This document shows, one piece after another, positions 39,601 through 64,000 of a DNA stretch of 64,000 nucleotides. Each line of letters opens with the position of its first letter. Position 1 is the first letter of the stretch. The stretch is from Balanoglossus misakiensis. Its lineage: Eukaryota; Hemichordata. Position numbers and translations under genes: made by a program. Location: the NCBI GenBank assembly GCA_040954595.2, contig CM082583.2, positions 13,454,001-13,518,000 on the forward strand, written 5' to 3'. Below the pieces are notes generated by a model. That model saw only the letters and a program-made list of their open reading frames with translations. It was not told the DNA's origin and did no database searches.

Positions 39601-42600
39601 GAGCTATAACCCATGGTTTTTTTCAAAAAATGACCAAATTTTGAAAATTCGCAAAGTCGAAAAATCCTCGATTTTTGAACATTTTCCTGAGCTATAACCC
39701 ATGGTTTTTTCAAAAAATGACCAAATTTTGAAAATTCGCAAAGTCGAAAAATCCTCGATTTTTGAACATTTTCCTGAGCTATAACCCATGGTTTTTTCAA
39801 AAAATGACCAAATTTTGAAAATTCGCAAAGTCGAAAAATCCTCGATTTTTGAACATTTTCCTGAGCTATAACCCATGGTTTTTTCAAAAAATGACCAAAT
39901 TTTGAAAATTCGCAAAGTCGAAAAATCCTCGATTTTTGAACATTTTCCTGAGCTATAACCCATGGTTTTTTCAAAAAATGACCAAATTTTGAAAATTTGC
40001 AAAGTCGAAAAATCCTCGATTTTTGAACATTTTCCTGAGCTATAACCCATGGTTTTTTCAAAAAATGACCAAATTTTGAAAATTCGCAAAGTCGAAAAAT
40101 CCTCGATTTTTGAACATTTTCCTGAGCTATAACCCATGGTTTTTTTCAAAAAATGACCAAATTTTGAAAATTCGCAAAGTCGAAAAATCCTCGATTTTTG
40201 AACATTTTCCTGAGCTATAACCCATGGTTTTTTCAAAAAATGACCAAATTTTGAAAATTCGCAAAGTCGAAAAATCCTCGATTTTTGAACATTTTCCTGA
40301 GCTATAACCCATGGTTTTTTCAAAAAATGACCAAATTTTGAAAATTCGCAAAGTCGAAAAATCCTCGATTTTTGAACATTTTCCTGAGCTATAACCCATG
40401 GTTTTTTCAAAAAATGACCAAATTTTGAAAATTCGCAAAGTCGAAAAATCCTCGATTTTTGAACATTTTCCTGAGCTATAACCATGGTTTTTTCGAAAAA
40501 ATGACCAAATTTTGAAAATTCGCAAAGTCGAAAAATCCTCGATTTTTGAACATTTTCCTGAGCTATAACCCTTGGCTTTTTCAAAAAATGAGCAAATTTT
40601 GAAAATTCGCAAAGTCGAAAAATCCTCGATTTTTGAACATTTTCCTGAGCTATAACCCATGGCTTTTTTCAAAAAATGACCAAATTTTGAAAATTCGCAA
40701 AGTCGAAAAATCCTCGATTTTTGAACATTTTCCTGAGCTATAACCCATGGTTTTTTTCAAAAAATGACCAAATTTTGAAAATTCGCAAAGTCGAAAAATC
40801 CTCGATTTTTGAACATTTTCCTGAGCTATAACCCATGGTTTTTTTCAAAAAATGACCAAATTTTGAAAATTCGCAAAGTCGAAAAATCCTCGATTTTTGA
40901 ACATTTTCCTGAGCTATAACCCATGGTTTTTTTCAAAAAATGACCAAATTTTGAAAATTCGCAAAGTCGAAAAATCCTCGATTTTTGAACATTTTCCTGA
41001 GCTATAACCCATGGTTTTTTCAAAAAATGACCAAATTTTGAAAATTTGCAAAGTCGAAAAATCCTCGATTTTTGAACATTTTCCTGAGCTATAACCCATG
41101 GTTTTTTCAAAAAATGACCAAATTTTGAAAATTCGCAAAGTCGAAAAATCCTCGATTTTTGAACATTTTCCTGAGCTATAACCCATGGTTTTTTCAAAAA
41201 ATGACCAAATTTTGAAAATTCGCAAAGTCGAAAAATCCTCGATTTTTGAACATTTTCCTGAGCTATAACCCATGGTTTTTTTCAAAAAATGACCAAATTT
41301 TGAAAATTCGCAAAGTCGAAAAATCCTCGATTTTTGAACATTTTCCTGAGCTATAACCCATGGTTTTTTCAAAAAATGACCAAATTTTGAAAATTCGCAA
41401 AGTCGAAAAATCCTCGATTTTTGAACATTTTCCTGAGCTATAACCCATGGTTTTTTTCAAAAAATGACCAAATTTTGAAAATTCGCAAAGTCGAAAAATC
41501 CTCGATTTTTGAACATTTTCCTGAGCTATAACCCATGGTTTTTTCAAAAAATGACCAAATTTTGAAAATTCGCAAAGTCGAAAAATCCTCGATTTTTGAA
41601 CATTTTCCTGAGCTATAACCCATGGTTTTTTCAAAAAATGACCAAATTTTGAAAATTCGCAAAGTCGAAAAATCCTCGATTTTTGAACATTTTCCTGAGC
41701 TATAACCCATGGTTTTTTCAAAAAATGACCAAATTTTGAAAATTCGCAAAGTCGAAAAATCCTCGATTTTTGAACATTTTCCTGAGCTATAACCCATGGT
41801 TTTTTCAAAAAATGACCAAATCTTGAAAATTCGCAAAGTCGAAAAATCCTCGATTTTTGAACATTTTCCTGAGCAATAACCCATGGTTTTTTTCAAAAAA
41901 TGACCAAATTTTGAAAATTCGCAAAGTCGAAAAATCCTCGATTTTTGAACATTTTCCTGAGCTATAACCCATGGTTTTTTTCAAAAAATGACCAAATTTT
42001 GAAAATTCGCAAAGTCGAAAAATCCTCGATTTTTGAACATTTTCCTGAGCTATAACCCATGGTTTTTTTCAAAAAATGACCAAATTTTGAAAATTCGCAA
42101 AGTCGAAAAATCCTCGATTTTTGAACATTTTCCTGAGCTATAACCCATGGTTTTTTCAAAAAATGACCAAATTTTGAAAATTCGCAAAGTCGAAAAATCC
42201 TCGATTTTTGAACATTTTCCTGAGCTATAACCCATGGTTTTTTTCAAAAAATGACCAAACTTTGAAAATTCGCAAAGTCGAAAAATCCTCGATTTTTGAA
42301 CATTTTCCTGAGCTATAACCCATGGTTTTTTCAAAAAATGACCAAATTTTGAAAATTCGCAAAGTCGAAAAATCCTCGATTTTTGAACATTTTCCTGAGC
42401 TATAACCCATGGTTTTTTTCAAAAAATGACCAAATTTTGAAAATTCGCAAAGTCGAAAAATCCTCGATTTTTGAACATTTTCCTGAGCTATAACCCATGG
42501 TTTTTTCAAAAAATGACCAAATTTTGAAAATTCGCAAAGTCGAAAAATCCTCGATTTTTGAACATTTTCCTGAGCTATAACCCATGGTTTTTTCAAAAAA

Positions 42601-45600
42601 TGACCAAATTTTGAAAATTCGCAAAGTCGAAAAATCCTCGATTTTTGAACATTTTCCTGAGCTATAACCCATGGTTTTTTCAAAAAATGACCAAATTTTG
42701 AAAATTCGCAAAGTCGAAAAATCCTCGATTTTTGAACATTTTCCTGAGCTATAACCCATGGTTTTTTTCAAAAAATGACCAAATTTTGAAAATTCGCAAA
42801 GTCGAAAAATACTCGATTTTTGAACATTTTCCTGAGCTATAACCCATGGTTTTTTTCAAAAAATGACCAAATTTTGAAAATTCGCAAAGTCGAAAAATAC
42901 TCGATTTTTGAACATTTTCCTGAGCTATAACCCATGGTTTTTTCAAAAAATGACCAAATTTTGAAAATTCGCAAAGTCGAAAAATCCTCGATTTTTGAAC
43001 ATTTTCCTGAGCTATAACCCATGGTTTTTTTCAAAAAATGACCAAATTTTGAAAATTCGCAAAGTCGAAAAATCCTCGATTTTTGAACATTTTCCTGAGC
43101 TATAACCCATGGTTTTTTCAAAAAATGACCAAATTTTGAAAATTCGCAAAGTCGAAAAATCCTCGATTTTTGAACATTTTCCTGAGCTATAACCCATGGT
43201 TTTTTCAAAAAATGATCAAATTTTGAAAATTCGCAAAGTCGAAAAATCCTCGATTTTTGAACATTTTCCTGAGCTATAACCCATGGTTTTTTCAAAAAAT
43301 GACCAAATTTTGAAAATTCGCAAAGTCGAAAAATCCTCGATTTTTGAACATTTTCCTGAGCTATAACCCATGGTTTTTTTCAAAAAATGACCAAATTTTG
43401 AAAATTCGCAAAGTCGAAAAATCCTCGATTTTTGAACATTTTCCTGAGCTATAACCCATGGTTTTTTTCAAAAAATGACCAAATTTTGAAAATTCGCAAA
43501 GTCGAAAAATCCTCGATTTTTGAACATTTTCCTGAGCTATAACCCATGGTTTTTTCAAAAAATGACCAAATTTTGAAAATTCGCAAAGTCGAAAAATCCT
43601 CGATTTTTGAACATTTTCCTGAGCTATAACCCATGGTTTTTTCAAAAAATGACCAAATTTTGAAAATTCGCAAAGTCGAAAAATCCTCGATTTTTGAACA
43701 TTTTCCTGAGCTATAACCCATGGTTTTTTTCAAAAAATGACCAAATTTTGAAAATTCGCAAAGTCGAAAAATCCTCGATTTTTGAACATTTTCCTGAGCT
43801 ATAACCCATGGTTTTTTTCAAAAAATGACCAAATTTTGAAAATTCGCAAAGTCGAAAAATCCTCGATTTTTGAACATTTTCCTGAGCTATAACCCATGGT
43901 TTTTTTCAAAAAATGACCAAATTTTGAAAATTCGCAAAGTCGAAAAATCCTCGATTTTTGAACATTTTCCTGAGCTATAACCCATGGTTTTTTCAAAAAA
44001 TGACCAAATTTTGAAAATTCGCAAAGTCGAAAAATCCTCGATTTTTGAACATTTTCCTGAGCTATAACCCATGGTTTTTTCAAAAAATGACCAAATTTTG
44101 AAAATTCGCAAAGTCGACAAATCCTCGATTTTTGAACATTTTCCTGAGCTATAACCCATGGTTTTTTTCAAAAAATGACCAAATTTTGAAAATTCGCAAA
44201 GTCGAAAAATCCTCGATTTTTGAACATTTTCCTGAGCTATAACCCATGGTTTTTTCAAAAAATGACCAAATTTTGAAAATTCGCAAAGTCGAAAAATCCT
44301 CGATTTTTGAACATTTTCCTGAGCTATAACCCATGGTTTTTTCAAAAAATGACCAAATTTTGAAAATTCGCAAAGTCGAAAAATCCTCGATTTTTGAACA
44401 TTTTCCTGAGCTATAACCCATGGTTTTTTCAAAAAATGACCAAATTTTGAAAATTTGCAAAGTCGAAAAATCCTCGATTTTTGAACATTTTCCTGAGCTA
44501 TAACCCATGGTTTTTTCAAAAAATGACCAAATTTTGAAAATTCGCAAAGTCGAAAAATCCTCGATTTTTGAACATTTTCCTGAGCTATAACCCATGGTTT
44601 TTTTCAAAAAATGACCAAATTTTGAAAATTCGCAAAGTCGAAAAATCCTCGATTTTTGAACATTTTCCTGAGCTATAACCCATGGTTTTTTCAAAAAATG
44701 ACCAAATTTTGAAAATTCGCAAAGTCGAAAAATCCTCGATTTTTGAACATTTTCCTGAGCTATAACCCATGGTTTTTTCAAAAAATGACCAAATTTTGAA
44801 AATTCGCAAAGTCGAAAAATCCTCGATTTTTGAACATTTTCCTGAGCTATAACCCATGGTTTTTTCAAAAAATGACCAAATTTTGAAAATTCGCAAAGTC
44901 GAAAAATCCTCGATTTTTGAACATTTTCCTGAGCTATAACCCATGGTTTTTTCGAAAAAATGACCAAATTTTGAAAATTCGCAAAGTCGAAAAATCCTCG
45001 ATTTTTGAACATTTTCCTGAGCTATAACCCATGGTTTTTTCAAAAAATGAGCAAATTTTGAAAATTCGCAAAGTCGAAAAATCCTCGATTTTTGAACATT
45101 TTCCTGAGCTATAACCCATGGCTTTTTTCAAAAAATGACCAAATTTTGAAAATTCGCAAAGTCGAAAAATCCTCGATTTTTGAACATTTTCCTGAGCTAT
45201 AACCCATGTTTTTTTTCAAAAAATGACCAAATTTTGAAAATTCGCAAAGTCGAAAAATCCTCGATTTTTGAACATTTTCCTGAGCTATAACCCATGGTTT
45301 TTTTCAAAAAATGACCAAATTTTGAAAATTCGCAAAGTCGAAAAATCCTCGATTTTTGAACATTTTCCTGAGCTATAACCCATGGTTTTTTTCAAAAAAT
45401 GACCAAATTTTGAAAATTCGCAAAGTCGAAAAATCCTCGATTTTTGAACATTTTCCTGAGCTATAACCCATGGTTTTTTTCAAAAAATGACCAAATTTTG
45501 AAAATTCGCAAAGTCGAAAAATCCTCGATTTTTGAACATTTTCCTGAGCTATAACCCATGGTTTTTTCAAAAAATGACCAAATTTTGAAAATTTGCAAAG

Positions 45601-45740
45601 TCGAAAAATCCTCGATTTTTGAACATTTTCCTGAGCTATAACCCATGGTTTTTTCAAAAAATGACCAAATTTTGAAAATTCGCAAAGTCGAAAAATCCTC
45701 GATTTTTGAACATTTTCCTGAGCTATAACCCATGGTTTTT
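36700..45740 (-). repeat. Higher-order tandem duplication within the satellite (about 52 monomers x 2)
   Basis: Rare monomer variants recur in the same order at a nearly constant offset: 37237/41875, 38172/42811, 38260/42899, 39573/44118, 39998/44456, 40494/44953, 40592/45051, 40663/45122 and 41047/45594. Offsets fall from 4,638-4,639 to 4,545, then to 4,458-4,459, and rise to 4,547. These changes equal gain or loss of single monomers. The two copies occupy roughly 36.7-41.2 kb and 41.2-45.7 kb. The second ends at the right orientation switch. Confidence 0.8.
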
Positions 45741-46910
45741 TCGAGGATTTTTCGACTTTGCGAATTTTCAAAATTTGGTCATTTTTTGAAAAAACCATGG
45801 GTTATAGCTCAGGAAAATGTTCAAAAATCGAGGATTTTTCGACTTTGCGAATTTTCAAAATTTGGTCATTTTTTGAAAAAACCATGGGTTATAGCTCAGG
45901 AAAATGTTCAAAAATCGAGGATTTTTCGACTTTGCGAATTTTCAAAATTTGGTCATTTTTTGAAAAAAACATGGGTTATAGCTCAGGAAAATGTTCAAAA
46001 ATCGAGGATTTTTCGACTTTGCGAATTTCAAAATTTGGTCATTTTTTGAAAAAACCATGGGTTATAGCTCAGGAAAATGTTCAAAAATCGAGGATTTTTC
46101 GACTTTGCGAATTTTCAAAATTTGGTAATTTTTTGAAAAAACCATGGGTTATAGCTCAGGAAAATGTTCAAAAATCGAGGATTTTTCGACTTTGCGAATT
46201 TTCAAAATTTGGTCATTTTTTGAAAAAACCATGGGTTATAGCTCAGGAAAATGTTCAAAAATCGAGGATTTTTCGACTTTGCGAATTTTCAAAATTTGGT
46301 CATTTTTTGAAAAAACCATGGGTTATAGCTCAGGAAAATGTTCAAAAATCGAGGATTTTTCGACTTTGCGAATTTTCAAAATTTGGTCATTTTTTGAAAA
46401 AACCATGGGTTATAGCTCAGGAAAATGTTCAAAAATCGAGGATTTTTCGACATTGCGAATTTTCAAAATTTGCTCATTTTTTGAAAAAACCATGGGTTAT
46501 AGCTCAGGAAAATGTTCAAAAATCGAGGATTTTTCGACTTTGCGAATTTTCAAAATTTGGTCATTTTTTGAAAAAACCATGGGTTATAGCTCAGGAAAAT
46601 GTTCAAAAATCGAGGATTTTTCGACTTTGCGAATTTTCAAAATTTGGTCATTTTTTGAAAAAACCATGGGTTATAGCTCAGGAAAATGTTCAAAAATCGA
46701 GGATTTTTCGACTTTGCGAATTTTCAAAATTTGGTCATTTTTTGAAAAAACCATGGGTTATAGCTCAGGAAAATGTTCAAAAATCGAGGATTTTTCGACT
46801 TTGCGAATTTTCAAAATTTGGTCATTTTTTGAAAAAACCATGGGTTATAGCTCAGGAAAATGTTCAAAAATCGAGGATTTTTCGACTTTGCGAATTTTCA
46901 AAATTTGGTC
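45741..46910 (+). repeat. Right plus-oriented satellite block, core type
   Basis: At 45741 the array switches strand in the middle of a monomer: CCATGGTTTTTTC runs directly into GAGGATTTTTCGAC. About 13 core-type monomers in plus orientation follow, mostly 87 bp, with occasional private changes (one lacks a base near 46027). Confidence 0.93.
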
Positions 46911-48323
46911 ATTTTTTCGAAAAAACCATGGGTTATAGCTCATGAAAATCATCCAGAAATGACAATTTTTCGACTTTGCGAATTTTCAAAATTTGGTCAT
47001 TTTTTCGAAAAAAACATGGGTTATAGCTCAGGAAAATGTTCAAAAATCGAGGATTTTTCGACTTTGCGAATTTTCAAAATTTGGTCATTTTTTGAAAAAA
47101 CCATGGGTTATAGCTCAGGAAAATGTTCAAAAATCGAGGATTTTTCGACTTTGCGAATTTTCAAAATTTGGTCATTTTTTGAAAAAACCATGGGTTATAG
47201 CTCAGGAAAATGTTCAAAAATCGAGGATTTTTCGACTTTGCGAATTTTCAAAATTTGGTCATTTTTTCGAAAAAACCATGGGTTATAGCTCATGAAAATC
47301 ATCCAGAAATGACAATTTTTCGACTTTGCGAATTTTCAAAATTTGGTCATTTTTTCGAAAAAACCATGGGTTATAGCTCATGAAAATCATCCAGAAATGA
47401 CAATTTTTCGACTTTGCGAATTTTCAAAATTTGGTCATTTTTTCGAAAAAAACATGGGTTATAGCTCATGAAAATCATCCAGAAATGACAATTTTTCGAC
47501 TTTGCGAATTTTCAAAATTTCTTCATTTTTTCGAGAAAACCATGGGTTATAGCTCATGAAAATCATGGGTTATAGCTCATGAAAATCATCCAGAAATGAC
47601 AATTTTTCGACTTTGCGAATTTTCAAAATTTTTTCATTTCTTGATAAAAATCATGGGTTATAGCTCATGAAAATCTTCAAAAATCGACGATTTTTCGACT
47701 TTGCGAATTTTCAAAATTTCTTGATAAAAATCATGGGTTATAGCTCATGAAAATCTTCAAAAATCGACGATTTTTCGACTTTGCGAATTTTCTAAATTTC
47801 TTGATAAAAATCATGGGTTAAAGCTCATGAAAATCTTCAAAAATCGACGATTTTTCGACTCTGCGAATTTACAAAAAATCTTCATTTCTTGATAAAAATC
47901 ATGGGTTATAGCTGAACGAATTTTGAAAATTTATTCATTTAAAAAAAAAATCATGGGTTATAACTCATGAAAACTGTCAAAAACGACAAATTCTCGACTT
48001 TGAACAATTTTGAGATTTTGTCAATTTTAGACATTTTTCATGGGTTATAGTTCATGAAAACCTTCAAAGACACAAATTTTCGACTTTGCCTACTTTTGAT
48101 GATTTTGTCAATTTTGGACATTTTTCATGGGTTATAGCTCATGAAAACCTTCAAAGACACACATTTTCGACTTTGCAAACTTTTGACGATTTTGTCATTT
48201 TTGGACATTTTTCATGGGTTATAGCTCATGAAAACTGTCAAAAACGACAAATTCTCGACTTTGAACATTTTGTAAATTTCATCAGATTTGGACATTTTAC
48301 ATGGGTTATAGCACATGAAAACC
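46911..48323 (+). repeat. Diverged right edge of the satellite
   Basis: Edge-type monomers carrying CATCCAGAAATGACA reappear here, interleaved at first with core type. Beyond 47560 the units decay. Three 80-bp units start CATGGGTTA near 47652, 47732 and 47812. The most diverged units (CATGGG at 48039, 48126, 48213, 48300) still keep an exact 87-bp spacing while conserving only CATGGGTTATAG and CTCATGAAAAC. The last recognisable copy ends near 48323. Plus-strand open frames here are incidental. Confidence 0.88.
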
Positions 48324-49613
48324 TTTATTTATTTATATTTACTCATTTATTCATTTTTGACATGGCATACTTTGAAAGTTGGCCTCAAGGGCATTTACAT
48401 GTAATGTACTGCATTAGGAAATCATTCAATTAAAATATGAATGTGAAAATAAAAAACAAAAAGGTAATAATTAATAAGAAGTCAGTTTGAATGATCTAAA
48501 AATGTTGTGAAAGGCACAGAATTTAACACTTTATAATTATATACAGATTAATTTCCATCAAAAATTTTGGACTTTCAAAGAAAACTGTGACATACAAAAA
48601 GTATAAAAACAATTAAAAGTTCTGACTTGAGTATGATTGCCCAGCACCTGAAGTACAAAAATGTGTTGTTGTTTTTTTCAAAAATACAAAAATATTACAA
48701 ATCTTTATGTAAAAAATCACAAGATTACAGATTTCCTCTTCTAAATGAACAGCATTTTCAATATATTTCAGCACAATCTTTGTATTCTTAACAATGATAA
48801 CACATGTATGATGATTAAAAGCGACTGATTAAATAATTCTGGGCTGAAACACCTTATGTATTCAGCTGAAAATGGACGCAAGGAAAAAATATAGACACAA
48901 ATATGACGTTATGAAGGGTATTCATTGAAGAGTATAAAAGACAAACACTACAGGGACCACTGACATTGGAATACTGACATAGATATCAGGGTTTTGGCTT
49001 ATACCATCTGGATCACGGAATTCCTGCATCTTTGAATGCAAACATATTTACAGATTAAAATGTTAACAAAAATGTCACATCATTCTCAAAAATTCTGAAT
49101 GTTTAAACTTACTATGAATCACTAAAATAAAGAACATAGACAAGCCTCCGCAAAGAAGCAAAAATGATTTCATAATGGACAACTGATACAAATACATTCA
49201 GCAAATTTTCAATTCTGACTCAAAGCTATGTCACTCATGTTGTTGTGATGAAGTCCATTGTATGGAAGCACTGCATCCGTTCTTGTTAATTTTAAATTTC
49301 TCAGTACTTTCAATTTCATGAGAGGAAAGATTTAACTTAAACAAACCCTGACTAAATACAGGCAAATATACTAAAATTCAAATACACAAAGTCTGCCAGA
49401 TACTTAAAAACAAACTCTCGAATTTTTTGTTCTTAAAACTGACAAATCAGAAAAAGATCTCCTTGTACTTAAAAAAATGTTATTTATCACCAAAAAATCA
49501 TTTTATTGAAAAAAGCTGCTGATATTTGACACCCCTTCTATGTTATAGAAAAAGAAGGCTGGAGAGATAAGGCTGTATTGGACCAACAGTCAGAAGTTGT
49601 ACAAGAAACGTTT
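48324..49613 (-). other. CCDC171 3' UTR and spacer
   Basis: AT-rich non-coding sequence. On the minus strand an AATAAA lies at 49502-49507 (TTTATT on plus), about 107 bases past the CCDC171 stop, a good candidate poly(A) signal. I see no other gene or repeat between it and the satellite edge. Confidence 0.65.
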
Positions 49614-63181
<13,568 letters not shown>

Positions 63182-64000
63182 TCTGACTTGCAATGCAATG
63201 TTACGTACTACTAACTACAAACACCACATAAAACTCATGCAGTATCTGGCCATGCACACAGCCTCAACTCCATGGACAATGTGACCGGCTTGACAATAGA
63301 AATTTGCATGTATTGTGTCTGGCAAGCTATCAGATGCGTTGCTATGTTGGTCCCTTTATTTGGAAACGGCCACTTCATTCAGGCAGACCAATCAATTATA
63401 AAGCTGGGTGCTATTGTCAATAACTTGGACAGAGTCCCAGTAAAGTGTGACAACGCTCTCACATCGCATGTAACACATCCAGAGCAACTCACAAATTTCA
63501 ACACACACACACACACACAAATCACTGAGTATGCGTGTATAAGTCAATGAAAAGTACATTACAATTTTTTGTGAATGAAAAAATATTAAAAAATAATGAT
63601 ATCCACATTGATACAGCTTAGACATTAACTATTAATAGTTATAGTACAGTATTATACAATGTTCTTTCAACTCTTGTGAAGTAATCATTAAAGGACCATA
63701 CCTTACTTGATACATGCATTATCACAAAACAAAATATGATTATTTAAAATGAATATCCAAGTATATTCAAACTGGAACTGAGATTACAGAAGACTGTATT
63801 TTTTCAAACCGTGAACATCATAAATAAACTTCAATGCAATCAACTACATTCTGTGGATGACTGATCACAGTGGAAGACCTGTAAAATGGACTTGTCTCAA
63901 AAACGACGTACTCATCAAATACAGCACTATATTATTTTAATGAACTTTCTTCCTATTCATCTGTTTCGAGTGTGACGTCCATTCAATTTCAACTTTACTA
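63182..64000 (-). other. CCDC171 5' flank / putative promoter region
   Basis: An in-frame TAG at 63215-63217 (minus) shows that the reading frame does not extend further upstream of the ATG without splicing. No TATA box or other core promoter element is convincing, and no second gene starts here. A short AC microsatellite lies at 63499-63519. Confidence 0.5.
63499..63519. repeat. (AC)n microsatellite
   Basis: About ten AC units upstream of CCDC171; it accounts for the Cys-Val run in a minus-strand open frame here. Confidence 0.9.

Larger units (their letters stand above)
27712..45740 (-). repeat. Inverted homogenised satellite core, about 205 monomers
   Basis: This is the main block, in the opposite orientation to both edges. 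From about 29.1 kb to the gap at 36291, monomers are almost all exactly 87 bp. From the gap to 45740, 87-bp and 88-bp monomers (T6 versus T7 after CCATGG) are mixed. One 29-base-type stretch at about 29098-29104 is a truncated monomer lacking most of the ATTTTTGAACATT segment. Sparse point variants (GGTG, GACTTTT, TACTCG, TTTGC, GACAAATCC) serve as markers for higher-order structure. Confidence 0.95.
27349..48323. repeat. 87-bp satellite array, about 240 monomers
   Basis: A head-to-tail tandem array fills the whole space between the two genes. The minus-oriented monomer (87 bp) contains, in order, GAGCTATAACCCATGG, a T6-C-A6 dyad, GACCAAATTTTGAAAATTCG, CAAAGTCGAAAAATCCTCG and ATTTTTGAACATTTTCCT. 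Copy number is from length arithmetic. Monomers are nearly identical in the core and diverge toward both edges, as expected from unequal exchange. Length variants are 80, 87, 88 and 89 bp. Orientation is plus at 27349-27711, minus at 27712-45740, and plus from 45741 on. It is non-coding despite very long open frames. I do not recognise the family. Confidence 0.97.

Noticed and set aside
27712-45740. CENP-B box in the satellite, suggesting a centromere
   Set aside because: The TTCG-containing segment lacks the required downstream CGGG and internal A; no centromere claim is supportable.
27349-48323. CRISPR-like direct repeats
   Set aside because: Monomers are contiguous with no unique spacers, and the context is an intron-bearing animal genome.
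63182-63193. Upstream start for CCDC171 giving MQVR...
   Set aside because: The codon is TTG; the first in-frame ATG is at 63181 with a good -3 A and an in-frame stop upstream.

Overview
The window is animal nuclear DNA, AT-rich and intron-rich. Two long coiled-coil genes with short GT-AG exons lie tail to tail, separated by a satellite array of about 21 kb. Exon translations are readily recognisable as orthologues of vertebrate centlein (CNTLN) and coiled-coil domain-containing protein 171 (CCDC171). Gene content, compact introns and microsatellites suggest an invertebrate metazoan, perhaps marine. I cannot name the phylum. There are no bacterial features, and I saw no rRNA, tRNA or CRISPR array.

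Layout. Positions 1-6475 are non-coding (upstream of, or first intron of, CNTLN) and contain a small fold-back element. CNTLN runs 6476-26570 on the plus strand in 33 phase-compatible coding exons (about 1,308 residues plus a missing first exon). Positions 26571-27348 are its 3' flank with AATAAA signals. A satellite with a basic 87-bp monomer fills 27349-48323, including a 100-N assembly gap at 36291-36390. Positions 48324-49613 are the 3' flank of CCDC171. CCDC171 runs from its ATG at 63181 down to its stop at 49614 on the minus strand in 26 phase-compatible exons (1,313 residues, apparently complete). Positions 63182-64000 are its upstream flank.

The satellite is the most unusual feature. 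Its homogenised 18-kb core is inverted relative to both flanks, giving orientation switches near 27711 and 45741. The core has a pure 87-bp domain and a mixed 87/88-bp domain. The mixed domain contains a tandem duplication of roughly 52 monomers (offset 4.46-4.64 kb), tracked by nine shared diagnostic variants. The edges decay into older subfamilies of 88, 87 and 80 bp. Because 87 is a multiple of three and the monomer lacks stops in two minus-strand frames, the array yields spurious open frames of over 2,000 codons; none is a gene.

The two genes are also neighbours in the human genome (9p22, with BNC2 between them, from memory), so the pairing may be old linkage. Centlein is a centriole/centrosome-cohesion protein. 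CCDC171 has no settled function. Exon boundaries were derived by hand from splice consensus, phase continuity and remembered family similarity, not by alignment or RNA data.
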